A stretch of DNA of 64,000 nucleotides from an uncultured Rhodospirillaceae bacterium (GTDB lineage Bacteria > Pseudomonadota > Alphaproteobacteria > Dongiales > Dongiaceae), in the NCBI GenBank assembly GCA_902826565.1, contig CADEFF010000011.1:27335-91334 (forward strand). The letters run 5' to 3'. Each line of letters opens with the position of its first letter. Positions within the stretch are counted from its first letter, which is position 1. Shown here one piece after another: positions 8,590 through 16,657 of this stretch. The position numbers were made by a program, and so were the translations under genes. The notes beneath the pieces were generated by a model, which had not been told where the DNA came from, made no database searches, and worked only from the letters and a program-made list of their open reading frames with translations.

Positions 8590-8678
8590 GATCCTGCCCG
8601 GAATCCGCGCTTCACGTCGCCGGCATCGCGGCGAATTGTCCCTAGGCCGGGCCCGGCCCCGTCATTAGGCTTCCCGTC

Positions 8679-9185
8679 ATGGTCCGATCGATCGCCCCCG
8701 TTCGCGCCGCCCTTCTGCTTCTCGCCGCCGCCGCCGCGCCCCTGCTGGTGGCGTTCGGCGCGCAGCATCTCGGCGGGCTCGCGCCCTGCGAGCTTTGCAT
8801 CTGGCAGCGCTGGGCCTATGGCGGCGTCATCGCGGCGGCCCTGCTGGCGCTCCTCGCCGCGCGCTCGCCGAAGGTTGCGGCCCTGCTGCTCGTCCTTGGC
8901 GGCGGCGCCGCGCTCGCCGGCGGCGGCATCGCGATCTTCCATGCCGGCGTCGAGCAGCATTGGTGGCAGGGCCTCGCCGGCTGCTCCGGCGCAGGCCTCT
9001 CGGGCGATATGACGGCGGAGGAATTCGAGGCGGCCATTCTCGCCGCCCCTGCGGTGCGCTGCGACGAGATCGCCTGGTCCTTCGTCGGCATCTCGATGGC
9101 GGGCTACAATGTTCTCTACGCTGCCGCGCTCGCGATCTTCGCCTTCCTGCTCGCGGGCCGGATCGGAGGGAGGCGCACCGCATGA
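8679..9185 (+). CDS. dsbB: Disulfide bond formation protein DsbB
   Basis: The product has 168 residues with four membrane helices. The two redox pairs of DsbB are present: Cys37-x-x-Cys40 (CELC) in the first periplasmic loop and Cys102/Cys128 in the second, so it should reoxidise DsbA and pass electrons to ubiquinone. The ATG at 8679 gives a short basic start before helix one. The stop codon overlaps the start of coq7 as ATGA (9182-9185), so the two are translationally coupled. The pairing is sensible because Coq7 makes the ubiquinone that DsbB uses. Confidence 0.92.
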   Translation: MVRSIAPVRAALLLLAAAAAPLLVAFGAQHLGGLAPCELCIWQRWAYGGVIAAALLALLAARSPKVAALLLVLGGGAALAGGGIAIFHAGVEQHWWQGLAGCSGAGLSGDMTAEEFEAAILAAPAVRCDEIAWSFVGISMAGYNVLYAAALAIFAFLLAGRIGGRRTA

Positions 9186-9730
9186 ACGAGACGCCGAAGC
9201 GACGCCGCTATCTGCCGGGCGACCCGGAGCCCGAGTCCCTGCGCCAGCGCATGATCCGCGTCGATCATGCGGGGGAATATGGCGCGAAGCGGATCTATGA
9301 GGGCCAGCTCGCGGTGCTCGGCGGCGATGCGCAGGTGCGCGCGATGGCGGCGCAGGAGGCGAAGCATCTCGAGACCTTCGACCGGCTCATGGTCGAGGAG
9401 CGCGTCCGCCCGACCCTGCTCTCGCCGCTCTGGCATGCGGCCGGCTATGCGCTCGGCGCCGCGACGGCGATGCTCGGCCGCGAGGCCGCCATGGCCTGCA
9501 CCGTCGCGATCGAGGAGACGATCGACGCGCATTACCGCCGCCAGGCCGAAGCGCTCGGACCCGAGGATGCGGCGCTGAAGGAAACCATCGAGCGCTTCCG
9601 CGCCGAGGAGCTCGAGCATCGCGACATCGGGCTCGCCGAAGGCGCCGAGCGCGCGCCCGCCTATCCGCTGCTGACGGCCGCGATCAAGGGCGGCTCGCGG
9701 CTCGCCATCTGGCTCTCGGAACGGATCTGA
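9182..9730 (+). CDS. coq7: Demethoxyubiquinone hydroxylase (Coq7 family)
   Basis: The product has 182 residues. The di-iron carboxylate ligands of the family are visible: Glu32 (HAGEYGA), Glu59-x-x-His62 (EAKH), a Glu in AIEETID (111/112) and Glu143-x-x-His146 (EELEH). The enzyme hydroxylates demethoxyubiquinone in the penultimate step of ubiquinone synthesis at the membrane. The start is fixed by the ATGA overlap with dsbB; longer open sequence upstream lies inside dsbB in another frame. The Coq7 type, rather than flavin-dependent UbiF, is usual in alphaproteobacteria. Confidence 0.93.
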   Translation: MNETPKRRRYLPGDPEPESLRQRMIRVDHAGEYGAKRIYEGQLAVLGGDAQVRAMAAQEAKHLETFDRLMVEERVRPTLLSPLWHAAGYALGAATAMLGREAAMACTVAIEETIDAHYRRQAEALGPEDAALKETIERFRAEELEHRDIGLAEGAERAPAYPLLTAAIKGGSRLAIWLSERI

Positions 9731-9764
9731 CGGGAGGCGAGGTCGGCGGCGGAAGCCGGGCGGC

Positions 9765-10328
9765 TCAGACCTGCTCCAGCTCGGTATCCCAATAGAGAAA
9801 GTCCCGCCAGCTTTCGTGCAGATAGTTGGGTGGGAAGCCGCGGCCGTTCTCCTGCAGCTCGATGGTGGTCGGCTGATAGGGATGGGTCCGCGGATACATC
9901 GAGGCCTGCCGCGGCAGCCGGTTGCCCTTCAGCAAGTTGCAGGTCTGGCAGGCGGTGACGACGTTCGTCCACAGCGTGCGGCCGCCGCGCGACCGCGGCA
10001 CCACATGATCGAAGGTCAGGTTGTGCGTCGCATTCGCCTCGCCGCAATACTGGCAGGAGAAGCGATCGCGCAGGAACACGTTGAACCGCGTGAAGGCGGG
10101 ACGCCGCGCGAGCGGGATGAACTCCTTCAGCGAGATGACGGAGGGCAGCCGCATCTGCAACCGCGGGCTCCGCACCACATGCTCATATTCGGAGACGATG
10201 TTGACGCGGTCGAGGAACACCGCCTTGACCGCTTCCTGCCACGGCCAGAGCGACAGCGGGAAATAGCTCAACGGCCGGAAGTCGGCATTGAGGACCAGCG
10301 CGGGGCAACTCTCCGGCGAAGCGGTCAA
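9765..10328 (-). CDS. HNH endonuclease
   Basis: The product has 187 residues. The HNH domain lies at about 88-135: Cys92-x-x-Cys95 and Cys127-x-x-Cys130 form the structural zinc site, and the Asp107-His108 pair (FDHVVPRSRGG) and the Asn in NVVTACQTC supply the catalytic core. The N-terminal half (ALVLNADFRPLSYFPLSLWPW) is a conserved accessory region of a widespread family of stand-alone HNH proteins in alphaproteobacteria. No intron, intein or restriction-modification partner is near, so it is not evidently a selfish element; its cellular role is unknown. It is convergent with coq7. Confidence 0.88.
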   Translation of the reverse strand: MTASPESCPALVLNADFRPLSYFPLSLWPWQEAVKAVFLDRVNIVSEYEHVVRSPRLQMRLPSVISLKEFIPLARRPAFTRFNVFLRDRFSCQYCGEANATHNLTFDHVVPRSRGGRTLWTNVVTACQTCNLLKGNRLPRQASMYPRTHPYQPTTIELQENGRGFPPNYLHESWRDFLYWDTELEQV

Positions 10329-10523
10329 GTTCCTGTCCCTTCGGCGCGGACGGCAAAGCCCGCATCCATGCCCCTAGAGGTAGCGAGTCGGCACGAAAAA
10401 CTCAAGCCATGGCGGGCAGTTGCGACCTGCAATCGTCACGGTGCCGCAACATGCGACGGCACCGAAGACGCCGCGCTCTGCCGCCCCTCGCGGCGCCCGC
10501 GTGGCCTTGGGACCCTCCCCGTG

Positions 10524-11192
10524 TCAGCCCTTGCCCAGACGGTCGGCGAGGAAACGGCCGCCCTTGGCAAGCCCGACCTGGTCGATCGAATGCGGCAGGC
10601 CCGGACGACGCTCCGTCGCAACGGGCACACCGAGCGCGCCGAGCGCCTTCGCCGCCACGCCCATCTCCGCGAAGGGCACGAGCGGATCGGCATCGCCATG
10701 GACCAGCAACACCGGCGGCTTCGCCTTGATCTCCTCGGCGAGGAGCCCGGGCGACATCAGCAGGCCGGAATAGCCGACCACGCCGGCGATCGCCTGCGGC
10801 CGGCGCAGCGCGACATGCAGCGAGAGCATCGTGCCTTGCGAGAACCCCACGAGCGCCACGCGATCGGCCGCGAGTGCGAGCCGCGTCATCTCCCGATCGA
10901 GGAACTCGTTCACCAGCCCCGCCGCGAGCACCGCGCCCGCGAGCAGCGCCGCCTCGTCGCGACCGCGAAAGCCGAACCACTGCCTGCCATAGGGCGCTTC
11001 CTCGCAGGGGAAGGGCGCGTGCGGCGAGACGAAGGCCGCGCCCGGAAGAATGTCCTGCCAATGCGGCGCGAGGCCGATGAGGTCGTTGCCGTCGGCGCCA
11101 TAGCCATGCAGGAACATGACGAGCGACGTCGCCTTGCCCGAGGCCGGCGGAACGCTCGGGCCGGAGAGATCGAGAGGACCGGTCATGGACAA
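10524..11192 (-). CDS. Alpha/beta hydrolase, phospholipase/carboxylesterase family
   Basis: The product has 222 residues, the normal length of this small esterase family. The catalytic triad can be read as Ser118 (GFSQG), Asp169 (HGDADP) and His201 (LPHSID), and the oxyanion region as MFLHGYGADG. Cytoplasmic members hydrolyse carboxyl or thio esters with broad specificity, related to acyl-protein thioesterases. It lies between an HNH gene and an AlkA-type gene on the same strand, with gaps of about 195 and 136 bases, so it is probably its own unit. The substrate cannot be told. Confidence 0.87.
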   Translation of the reverse strand: MSMTGPLDLSGPSVPPASGKATSLVMFLHGYGADGNDLIGLAPHWQDILPGAAFVSPHAPFPCEEAPYGRQWFGFRGRDEAALLAGAVLAAGLVNEFLDREMTRLALAADRVALVGFSQGTMLSLHVALRRPQAIAGVVGYSGLLMSPGLLAEEIKAKPPVLLVHGDADPLVPFAEMGVAAKALGALGVPVATERRPGLPHSIDQVGLAKGGRFLADRLGKG

Positions 11193-11328
11193 GCGAGACC
11201 TCGTTGCTGGAGGAATGACGTCGCGCGGAACGGAGACAACGCGGCCCGTCTTTCTAGCCGAGGCCCCGGCGCGCGAAAAGGCCGCAAGGTCCGGTCATGA
11301 CGCCGCAGCGGAGGTCCGGCGCCGACCG

Positions 11329-11949
11329 CTAGAGGGGCGCGTTGCGGTAATAGTGCCAGAGCATGCGCGCGGCGACGCTGCGCCAGGGTCGCCAGCGCTC
11401 GGCCATCTTCCGGAGCTCCTTCGGCGTCGGGCGGCGGCGCTTGCGCTTGAGCCGTCCCGCCGCGACCAGAAGCGCGAGGTCGCCGGCCGGCATGATGTCG
11501 GGCCGCCCCAGCGCGAACAGCAGATAAATCTCCGCCGTCCAGGGACCGATGCCGTGCACGGCCGTCAGATGGGCCATCGCCTCGGCATCCTCCATCCCCG
11601 GGATCGCGTCGAGATCGAGCGCGCCCGCAACCACCGCCTCGGCGATCGCGCGCGAGCTGCGGATCTTCTGCCGGCTGAAGCCGATCCGCGTGAAATCGGC
11701 CTCGCCCAGCGCCAGCATATGCGCGGGTGTGAGCGGATCGGCGGTCGCCGCGAGCCGGTCCCAGATCGCGCGCGCCGCAAAGACCGAGAGCTGCTGGCCG
11801 AGCACGATGCGGAGCAGCCCGCCGAAGCCGGGTTCGGCGCTGCGCGGCGGCGGCGGCCCGATCTCGGCGATGGCGCGCGCCATGTCCGGATCGGCGGCGC
11901 CGAGCGCGGCCAGCGCCGTCTTCAGCCTGCGACCCTTGATCTCCGTCAT
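11329..11949 (-). CDS. DNA-3-methyladenine glycosylase II family (AlkA-like)
   Basis: The product has 206 residues. The helix-hairpin-helix motif is at about 128-145 (AVHGIGPWTAE) and the catalytic aspartate is probably Asp157 (MPAGDLAL), the order expected for the HhH-GPD superfamily. It lacks the N-terminal TATA-like domain of E. coli AlkA, as do many short alphaproteobacterial members. The enzyme would flip out and excise alkylated purines in base-excision repair. It is divergent from gluQ, 80 bases away. No Ada regulator is adjacent. Confidence 0.88.
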   Translation of the reverse strand: MTEIKGRRLKTALAALGAADPDMARAIAEIGPPPPRSAEPGFGGLLRIVLGQQLSVFAARAIWDRLAATADPLTPAHMLALGEADFTRIGFSRQKIRSSRAIAEAVVAGALDLDAIPGMEDAEAMAHLTAVHGIGPWTAEIYLLFALGRPDIMPAGDLALLVAAGRLKRKRRRPTPKELRKMAERWRPWRSVAARMLWHYYRNAPL

Positions 11950-12029
11950 GGTGGCCCCGACTTCCTGCTCTTCGACTTCGCGGCTACTCTGCCGCGGACA
12001 ATGCGCCCGCCGGAACCCACCCCGCCGCG

Positions 12030-12869
12030 ATGATCGTCACCCGTTTCGCCCCCAGCCCGACCGGCCGACTGCATCGGGGCCATGCGCTTTCCGCGCTTAC
12101 CGGCTGGCAGGCGGCGCGCGCGGCGAAAGGGCGCTTCCTGCTTCGCATCGAAGACATCGATCTCGGCCGCTGCCGGCCCGCCTTCGAGGCCGGCATCTAC
12201 GAGGATCTCGCCTGGCTCGGCCTCGACTGGGAGACGCCGGTGCGCCGGCAATCGGAACATTTCGCGGAGTATGGCGCAGCGCTCGCACGGCTGGAAGGCG
12301 ATGGGCTCGTCTATCCCTGCTTTTGCACCCGCGCCGAGATCGAGGCCGAGATCGCGGCCGCCGGCGGCGCGCCGCAGGGCCCCGACGGGCCGCGCTATCC
12401 CGGCACCTGCCGGGCGCTGTCGCCGGCGGAGCGCGCCGCACGGCAATCCGCCGGCATTCCTTTCGCGCGACGCCTCGATGCGGCCGCCGCGGCGGCGCGC
12501 GTCGGTACGCTGCGATGGGAGGAAGCGGATCGCGGCGAGATCGCGGTCGATCCGCGGCTGCATGGCGACGTCGTGCTCGCGCGCAAGGACATTCCCGCGA
12601 GCTACCATCTCGCCGTCGTGCTCGACGATGCGCTGCAGGGCGTGAGCCTGGTCACGCGCGGCGAGGATCTCTTCGCCGCGACTCATCTGCATCGGGTGCT
12701 GCAGGCGCTGCTCTGTCTGCCCGCGCCCCGCTATCGCCATCATCGCCTGGTGGCCGATGCCGGGGGCCGGCGGCTTGCGAAACGCGATGCGGCGGCGACG
12801 CTCGCGAGCCTGCGACAATCCGGCGCCGATCCACGCCAATTGCGCACCGCGCTCGGATTTCCGGACTAG
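12030..12869 (+). CDS. gluQRS: Glutamyl-queuosine tRNA(Asp) synthetase
   Basis: The product has 279 residues: the catalytic half of GluRS without the anticodon-binding domain, as in GluQRS. The HIGH-like element is LHRGHAL, the KMSKS-like element is degenerate (LAKRDA), and the zinc site reads Cys97-x-Cys99 with Tyr123 and Cys127. The protein activates glutamate and attaches it to queuosine at position 34 of tRNA(Asp). The ATG at 12030 starts directly with the conserved MIVTRFAPSPTG. It stands between alkA (divergent) and a TerC gene 67 bases downstream. Confidence 0.92.
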   Translation: MIVTRFAPSPTGRLHRGHALSALTGWQAARAAKGRFLLRIEDIDLGRCRPAFEAGIYEDLAWLGLDWETPVRRQSEHFAEYGAALARLEGDGLVYPCFCTRAEIEAEIAAAGGAPQGPDGPRYPGTCRALSPAERAARQSAGIPFARRLDAAAAAARVGTLRWEEADRGEIAVDPRLHGDVVLARKDIPASYHLAVVLDDALQGVSLVTRGEDLFAATHLHRVLQALLCLPAPRYRHHRLVADAGGRRLAKRDAAATLASLRQSGADPRQLRTALGFPD

Positions 12870-12936
12870 GCAAGGATCGCCCGCCCGTGGCACCATCCGC
12901 GGCCTTCCGCGCCCAACACTGCGTCCAGCAGAGCCG

Positions 12937-13632
12937 ATGGATCTCCCTTTTTCGCTGACCGTCGCCGAACTCAGCGCCTTCCTCCAGGTCATCATGGTCG
13001 ACCTGGTGCTGGCCGGCGACAACGCGATCGTCGTGGGCGTCGTCGCAGCCTCGCTGCCGAAGGAGCATCGCGCCCGGGTCATCTTCTTCGGCATCGCCGC
13101 CGCCACCGTGATGCGGGTCGGCTTCGCGCTCATCACCACCCAGCTCCTGCAGATCATCGGCCTGACGCTCGCCGGCGGCCTGCTGCTGCTCTGGGTCTGC
13201 TGGAAGCTCTGGCGCGAGGTCGAGCATCAGCGCAAGGAGCGCAAGGCGATGCGGGCGCTGGCCGAGTCCGGCGGCCCCATGGCCGCGGGCGAGGTCGAGA
13301 CGCATCATGCGCCGGAGAACACCAGACGGCCTCCGAAAACGATGCGCGAGGCGATCTGGCAGATCGTGCTCGCCGACGTGTCGATGTCGCTCGACAATGT
13401 GCTCGCCGTCGCCGGCATCGCGCGCGATCACGCCTGGGTGCTGATCTTCGGCCTCGTGCTCTCGGTCGCCCTCATGGGCGCGGCCGCGACCGTGATCGCC
13501 AACATGCTGAAGCGCTGGCCCTGGCTCGTCTATATCGGCCTCGCCATCATCTTCTATGTGGCGCTGCACATGATCTGGGACGGCTCCGTCGCCGTCTACG
13601 AGGCGGCCGACCTCGCCGGACTGTTGCAGTAG
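12937..13632 (+). CDS. TerC/YjbE family integral membrane protein
   Basis: The product has 231 residues. Two TerC half-motifs carry the conserved acidic pairs: DLVLAGDNAIVVG near residues 22-34 and LADVSMSLDNVLAVAG in the second half, separated by a charged cytoplasmic loop (about 90-140). About seven hydrophobic segments are seen. Family members export Mn2+ or other metals to prevent mismetallation, or are linked to tellurite resistance. The start at 12937 is supported by the hydrophobic alignment; the frame is open upstream into gluQRS. No yybP-ykoY (manganese) riboswitch was recognised in the short gap before it. Confidence 0.85.
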   Translation: MDLPFSLTVAELSAFLQVIMVDLVLAGDNAIVVGVVAASLPKEHRARVIFFGIAAATVMRVGFALITTQLLQIIGLTLAGGLLLLWVCWKLWREVEHQRKERKAMRALAESGGPMAAGEVETHHAPENTRRPPKTMREAIWQIVLADVSMSLDNVLAVAGIARDHAWVLIFGLVLSVALMGAAATVIANMLKRWPWLVYIGLAIIFYVALHMIWDGSVAVYEAADLAGLLQ

Positions 13633-13645
13633 CCTGCTCTCGAGC

Positions 13646-14515
13646 TCAGCACGCCGCGGGGAAATGGTCGCGGATGCGAAGCCCGGTGACGATCTCCCCA
13701 TAGTCGCGCGAATCCGGCTCGATCAGCCCGTGCCGCACCAGGAAATCGACGATCACCAGCGCCACGTTGAACTTGAACTCGTCCGTGGTCGCGAGCCGTT
13801 CGATCACCTGCCCGATCGGCCAGAGATAGAACTCCTCGATCTCGCCGTCCGTGTTGACCGGCCGGAACGCCGCATCGAGCTCGATGTCGTAGGTGAAGAG
13901 GATGTCGTTGCGGATGCCTTCGTGGTTCTCGATCAGGTAGGAGCAGAAGCCGGTCGGCCAGGCGGTCGCGGCGAGCGCGGCCGGCATGGCCGCTTCCTCG
14001 GCGCATTCCTTGGCGAGGTTCTGGACGAGCGACAGCCCGACGGGCTGCCCGCCGGCGACGAGATGGTCGAGCTTCAGCGGGCCGGTGATCTTGTTTCGCG
14101 AGCGGCGGCCGATCCACATCTTCATGTCCCGACCGCGCCCGACGAACCCGTTCAGATGGATGCCGAAGGCAAGCGTGCCGAAGGACGGCACGGCCGAGCG
14201 CTCCAGCTCGAGCAACGGCGCGTCGTGGAAGGCGAGCCCGACCGGATAGGCCTCGTTGCGGAGCTTCGGCAGACGCCCCTCGGCGGCGAGCGTGGCCACC
14301 ACCCCGGCAAGGGCGCGGCTGCGCGCCGCAAAATCCGGGAATTCCGGACGGAGCCGGACCTCCCCGTCCGACACCTCGAAGATCTCGGCGAAGCCGCGCA
14401 GCCGTTCCGCCAGCGGATGCAGGATCCAGCCCACCTGTCGCCCCTCGACCGTGAAACGGCGAAGCCGCGCGAAATCGGGCAGGCGGAACAGGCGCACGCG
14501 ATCGACGAGGCTCAT
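13646..14515 (-). CDS. NUDIX hydrolase with DUF4743 domain
   Basis: The product has 289 residues from the ATG at 14515; the frame is open further upstream, but the conserved start (MSLVDRVRLFRLPDF) is here. The N-terminal half is the DUF4743 region and the C-terminal half a NUDIX domain with the relaxed box around AGGQPVGLSLVQNLAKECAE, where KECAEE replaces REUXEE. Proteins of this architecture resemble the plant and fungal thiamine-pyrophosphokinase-linked NUDIX enzymes that clean up damaged thiamine diphosphates; whether this one does is inference. It is convergent with the TerC gene, leaving 13 bases between stops. Confidence 0.87.
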   Translation of the reverse strand: MSLVDRVRLFRLPDFARLRRFTVEGRQVGWILHPLAERLRGFAEIFEVSDGEVRLRPEFPDFAARSRALAGVVATLAAEGRLPKLRNEAYPVGLAFHDAPLLELERSAVPSFGTLAFGIHLNGFVGRGRDMKMWIGRRSRNKITGPLKLDHLVAGGQPVGLSLVQNLAKECAEEAAMPAALAATAWPTGFCSYLIENHEGIRNDILFTYDIELDAAFRPVNTDGEIEEFYLWPIGQVIERLATTDEFKFNVALVIVDFLVRHGLIEPDSRDYGEIVTGLRIRDHFPAAC

Positions 14516-14664
14516 GCAGGAACTCCCGTTGGGGCGCCCCCCTTTTAAACCCTTTCGCTCCGCCGCCAAGCGGATCGGGCAGCGTCGCGGGCCGGCTTCG
14601 CTATAATGCCGCCGTTCCCCGAGTCGCGGCAGCGCGGGGGCCGGGGTCCGGTGGAGCGGCAGCC

Positions 14665-15360
14665 ATGAAATCCAATCGCTGGCTTTGGTACATCGGCGGC
14701 CTCGCGCTGATCGGTGTGCTGCTCCTGCTGCTGACGCAGCGCTTCCCCGGCAGCCTCCAGGACGACGATTCGCTCCGGCGGCTGGTGACGATGCTGGCCT
14801 GGCTCGCGCTCATCGGCAGCGGCGCCATCGTCTATATCCGCGCGCGGCCGAAGCGCGCCTTCGGCCAGATGGGCATCTGGGCGGCGCTGCTCGTGCTGCT
14901 GGTGCTGGGCTACAGCCTCCGCGGGGATGTGGCGGCGCTCTGGAGCCGGCTCGGCGGCGAGCTGGTGCCGGCGCAGGGCCAGGCTGCGCCGGACGGCAGC
15001 CTCGTCTTCCGCAAGAGCAATGATGGCCATTTCCATATCGAGGCCGACGTCGAAGGCACGACCCTGCGCTTTGTGCTCGATACCGGCGCCAGCAGCATCG
15101 TGCTGAGCCCGGCCGATGCGATCCGCCTCGGCTTCGATCCGGCGAAGCTCGACTACACCGTTACGACCATGACGGCGAACGGCGCGGGCCGTGCCGCGCC
15201 CGTCGAGCTCCGTTACGTCGCCGTCGGCGCGATCCGCCTCGAGAAGGTGCGCGCGATGGTGAACGAGGCGGCGATGGACGGCTCGCTCCTCGGCATGAGC
15301 TTCCTCACCCGGCTCGGCGGCTTCGCGGTCGAGGGCGACCGTCTGGTGCTGAAGCCGTGA
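14665..15360 (+). CDS. Membrane-anchored retropepsin-like aspartic protease (TIGR02281 type)
   Basis: The product has 231 residues. Three hydrophobic segments (about 6-23, 42-59, 68-86) anchor the protein; the rest (about 110-231) is a single retropepsin lobe with Asp139 in LDTGASS and a second conserved stretch at GSLLGMSFL. As in retroviral proteases it would have to dimerise to make an active site. The family is common in alphaproteobacteria and its substrates are unknown; the protease domain probably faces the periplasm. Its stop overlaps the GTG start of the next gene, so the two are likely co-translated. Confidence 0.87.
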   Translation: MKSNRWLWYIGGLALIGVLLLLLTQRFPGSLQDDDSLRRLVTMLAWLALIGSGAIVYIRARPKRAFGQMGIWAALLVLLVLGYSLRGDVAALWSRLGGELVPAQGQAAPDGSLVFRKSNDGHFHIEADVEGTTLRFVLDTGASSIVLSPADAIRLGFDPAKLDYTVTTMTANGAGRAAPVELRYVAVGAIRLEKVRAMVNEAAMDGSLLGMSFLTRLGGFAVEGDRLVLKP

Positions 15361-15929
15361 AGCCCGCATTTCGCGACAGCTCGTGGCGATTCCTAACGGG
15401 GTCGATGCTGGCCCTGACGCTGGCGGGCTGCGCCGCCGAGCGGTCGCCGACCGCCATGACGTCGCCCGCCGCGACGACGAGCGCCCGCTTCACCCCGCCC
15501 GTCCCGCCGCCCTCGAGCGAACGCATGCAATGCGTGCCCTATGCGCGGGCGGCGACCGGCATCGAGATCCGCGGCGACGCCTGGAGCTGGTGGCAGCAGG
15601 CGGAGGGCCGCTACGCGAAGGGGCAGCGGCCCGCGCCCTATGCCGTGCTGGTGCTGGCGCAGGGGGTGCGTCTCGATCTCGGCCATGTCGCGGTGGTGCG
15701 CGAGATCCTCGACCGCCGGCGCATCCGCGTCGATCACGCGAACTGGGCGAACGACGGGCGGATCGTTACCGGCATGACGGTGGTGGATGTTTCTGCCGGC
15801 AACGACTGGACCGAGGTGCGCTTCTGGAACCAGGCGGCGGACCAGTGGGGCAATGTCTATGTCGCGAACGGCTTCATCTATCCCTCCGGCGTGACGCCCG
15901 AAGGCGCAACCGCGCAGCTTGCACCATAG
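15357..15929 (+). CDS. CHAP-domain lipoprotein (putative cell-wall amidase)
   Basis: The product has 190 residues from the GTG at 15357, which overlaps the protease stop. With this start a lipoprotein signal peptide fits well: basic N-terminus, hydrophobic core and lipobox LAGC with Cys25. Internal ATG 15405 would leave only eight residues before the cysteine. The CHAP/NlpC-like domain has Cys59 (MQCVPYARAATGI) as likely nucleophile and His110 (LGHVAVV). CHAP proteins cleave peptidoglycan cross-links or peptide stems. A lipidated periplasmic location and coupling to the membrane protease point to envelope maintenance; this is inference. Confidence 0.85.
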   Translation: MKPAFRDSSWRFLTGSMLALTLAGCAAERSPTAMTSPAATTSARFTPPVPPPSSERMQCVPYARAATGIEIRGDAWSWWQQAEGRYAKGQRPAPYAVLVLAQGVRLDLGHVAVVREILDRRRIRVDHANWANDGRIVTGMTVVDVSAGNDWTEVRFWNQAADQWGNVYVANGFIYPSGVTPEGATAQLAP

Positions 15930-16243
15930 CCGTTCTCGTCAACGCCTCGATCGTCACGCCCGCGAAGGCGGGCATCCATCGACAGCGAAACCTCGGTCCC
16001 GGCGATCGATGGATGCCCGCCTTCGCGGGCATGACGTCGAGAAGGAAGCGCAGCCCTTCATCCGGAACGGCTCCTCATCCTGAGCCCGTCGAAGGATGAG
16101 GGGCTGCAGGCGTCGGCAGCCTCATGGTTCGACAGGCTCACCATGAGGATTCTCTTGGAGGCCGAAGAATGGGCCTGCATCCTCATGCCGGGCTTGTCGA
16201 AGCAGGAAGACCTTACCCTTCGACAGGCGCAGAACGAGGCGGT
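15930..16243. repeat. Repeat-filled intergenic region (two dispersed repeat families)
   Basis: No gene is seen in these 314 bases. At 15953-15982 and 16006-16035 are 30-bp inverted arms with one mismatch, built around CGCGAAGGCGGGCATCCATC; the same module recurs at 56970-57053. At 16073-16101 and 16120-16148 are two hairpins of the CCTCATCCTGAG / TCGAAGGATGAGG kind, followed by weaker copies of the GTCGA core to about 16220; this family recurs at 60942-61021. They look like dispersed extragenic palindromes and may fold as a terminator or mRNA-stabilising structure between the convergent CHAP and GFA genes. Confidence 0.8.
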
Positions 16244-16657
16244 CTAGAACTCCGGGTTGCCGCACTCATGCTGGGCGAGACCCGGCATCGGATGCAGCCA
16301 GGCGAGGCGGCGGACGGTGAAGGCCTCGACCGTGGGCGGGAAGCGGTCCGGCTCGTCGAGGCTGCCGATGGTGACGCCGTATTTGTCGGGCTCGAGCCCG
16401 CCGGTCATGACCACCGGCGATCCGCAATCGGCGCAGAAATGGCGATAATTGCCGGGCGAGGACTCGAATCGCGCCGGCTTGCCCTTGATCCAGGCGAAAT
16501 CCGGCGCGGCGACGGCGATCCAGGGGAGATAGGGCGCACCGCTCTGCTTCCGGCACTGGACGCAATGGCAGATGTCGGCGAGCAGCGGCGGCGCGGAGAT
16601 GCGGTAGCGGACCGCCCCGCAGAGGCAGCCGCCATGGGCCGGAAGAAAGCCGTTCAT
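16244..16657 (-). CDS. GFA family zinc protein (glutathione-dependent formaldehyde-activating-like)
   Basis: The product has 137 residues. The GFA zinc pattern is complete: Cys11-x-Cys13, Cys30-x-Cys32-x-x-Cys35 and Cys75-x-x-Cys78 (FCADCG). Most GFA-domain proteins are not true S-hydroxymethylglutathione synthases and have unknown function, so only the fold is assigned. The start overlaps the stop of the ethylmalonyl-CoA mutase gene as ATGA (16654-16657), so it is the second gene of a tightly coupled pair. Why a GFA protein should be coupled to a B12 mutase is not known. Confidence 0.87.
   Translation of the reverse strand: MNGFLPAHGGCLCGAVRYRISAPPLLADICHCVQCRKQSGAPYLPWIAVAAPDFAWIKGKPARFESSPGNYRHFCADCGSPVVMTGGLEPDKYGVTIGSLDEPDRFPPTVEAFTVRRLAWLHPMPGLAQHECGNPEF

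Noticed and set aside
9765..10328. HNH gene as a homing or restriction element
   Set aside because: No intron, intein or methyltransferase is adjacent, and the protein belongs to a conserved stand-alone chromosomal family.
12870..12936. yybP-ykoY manganese riboswitch before the TerC gene
   Set aside because: The gap of 67 bases is too short and lacks the conserved pattern.
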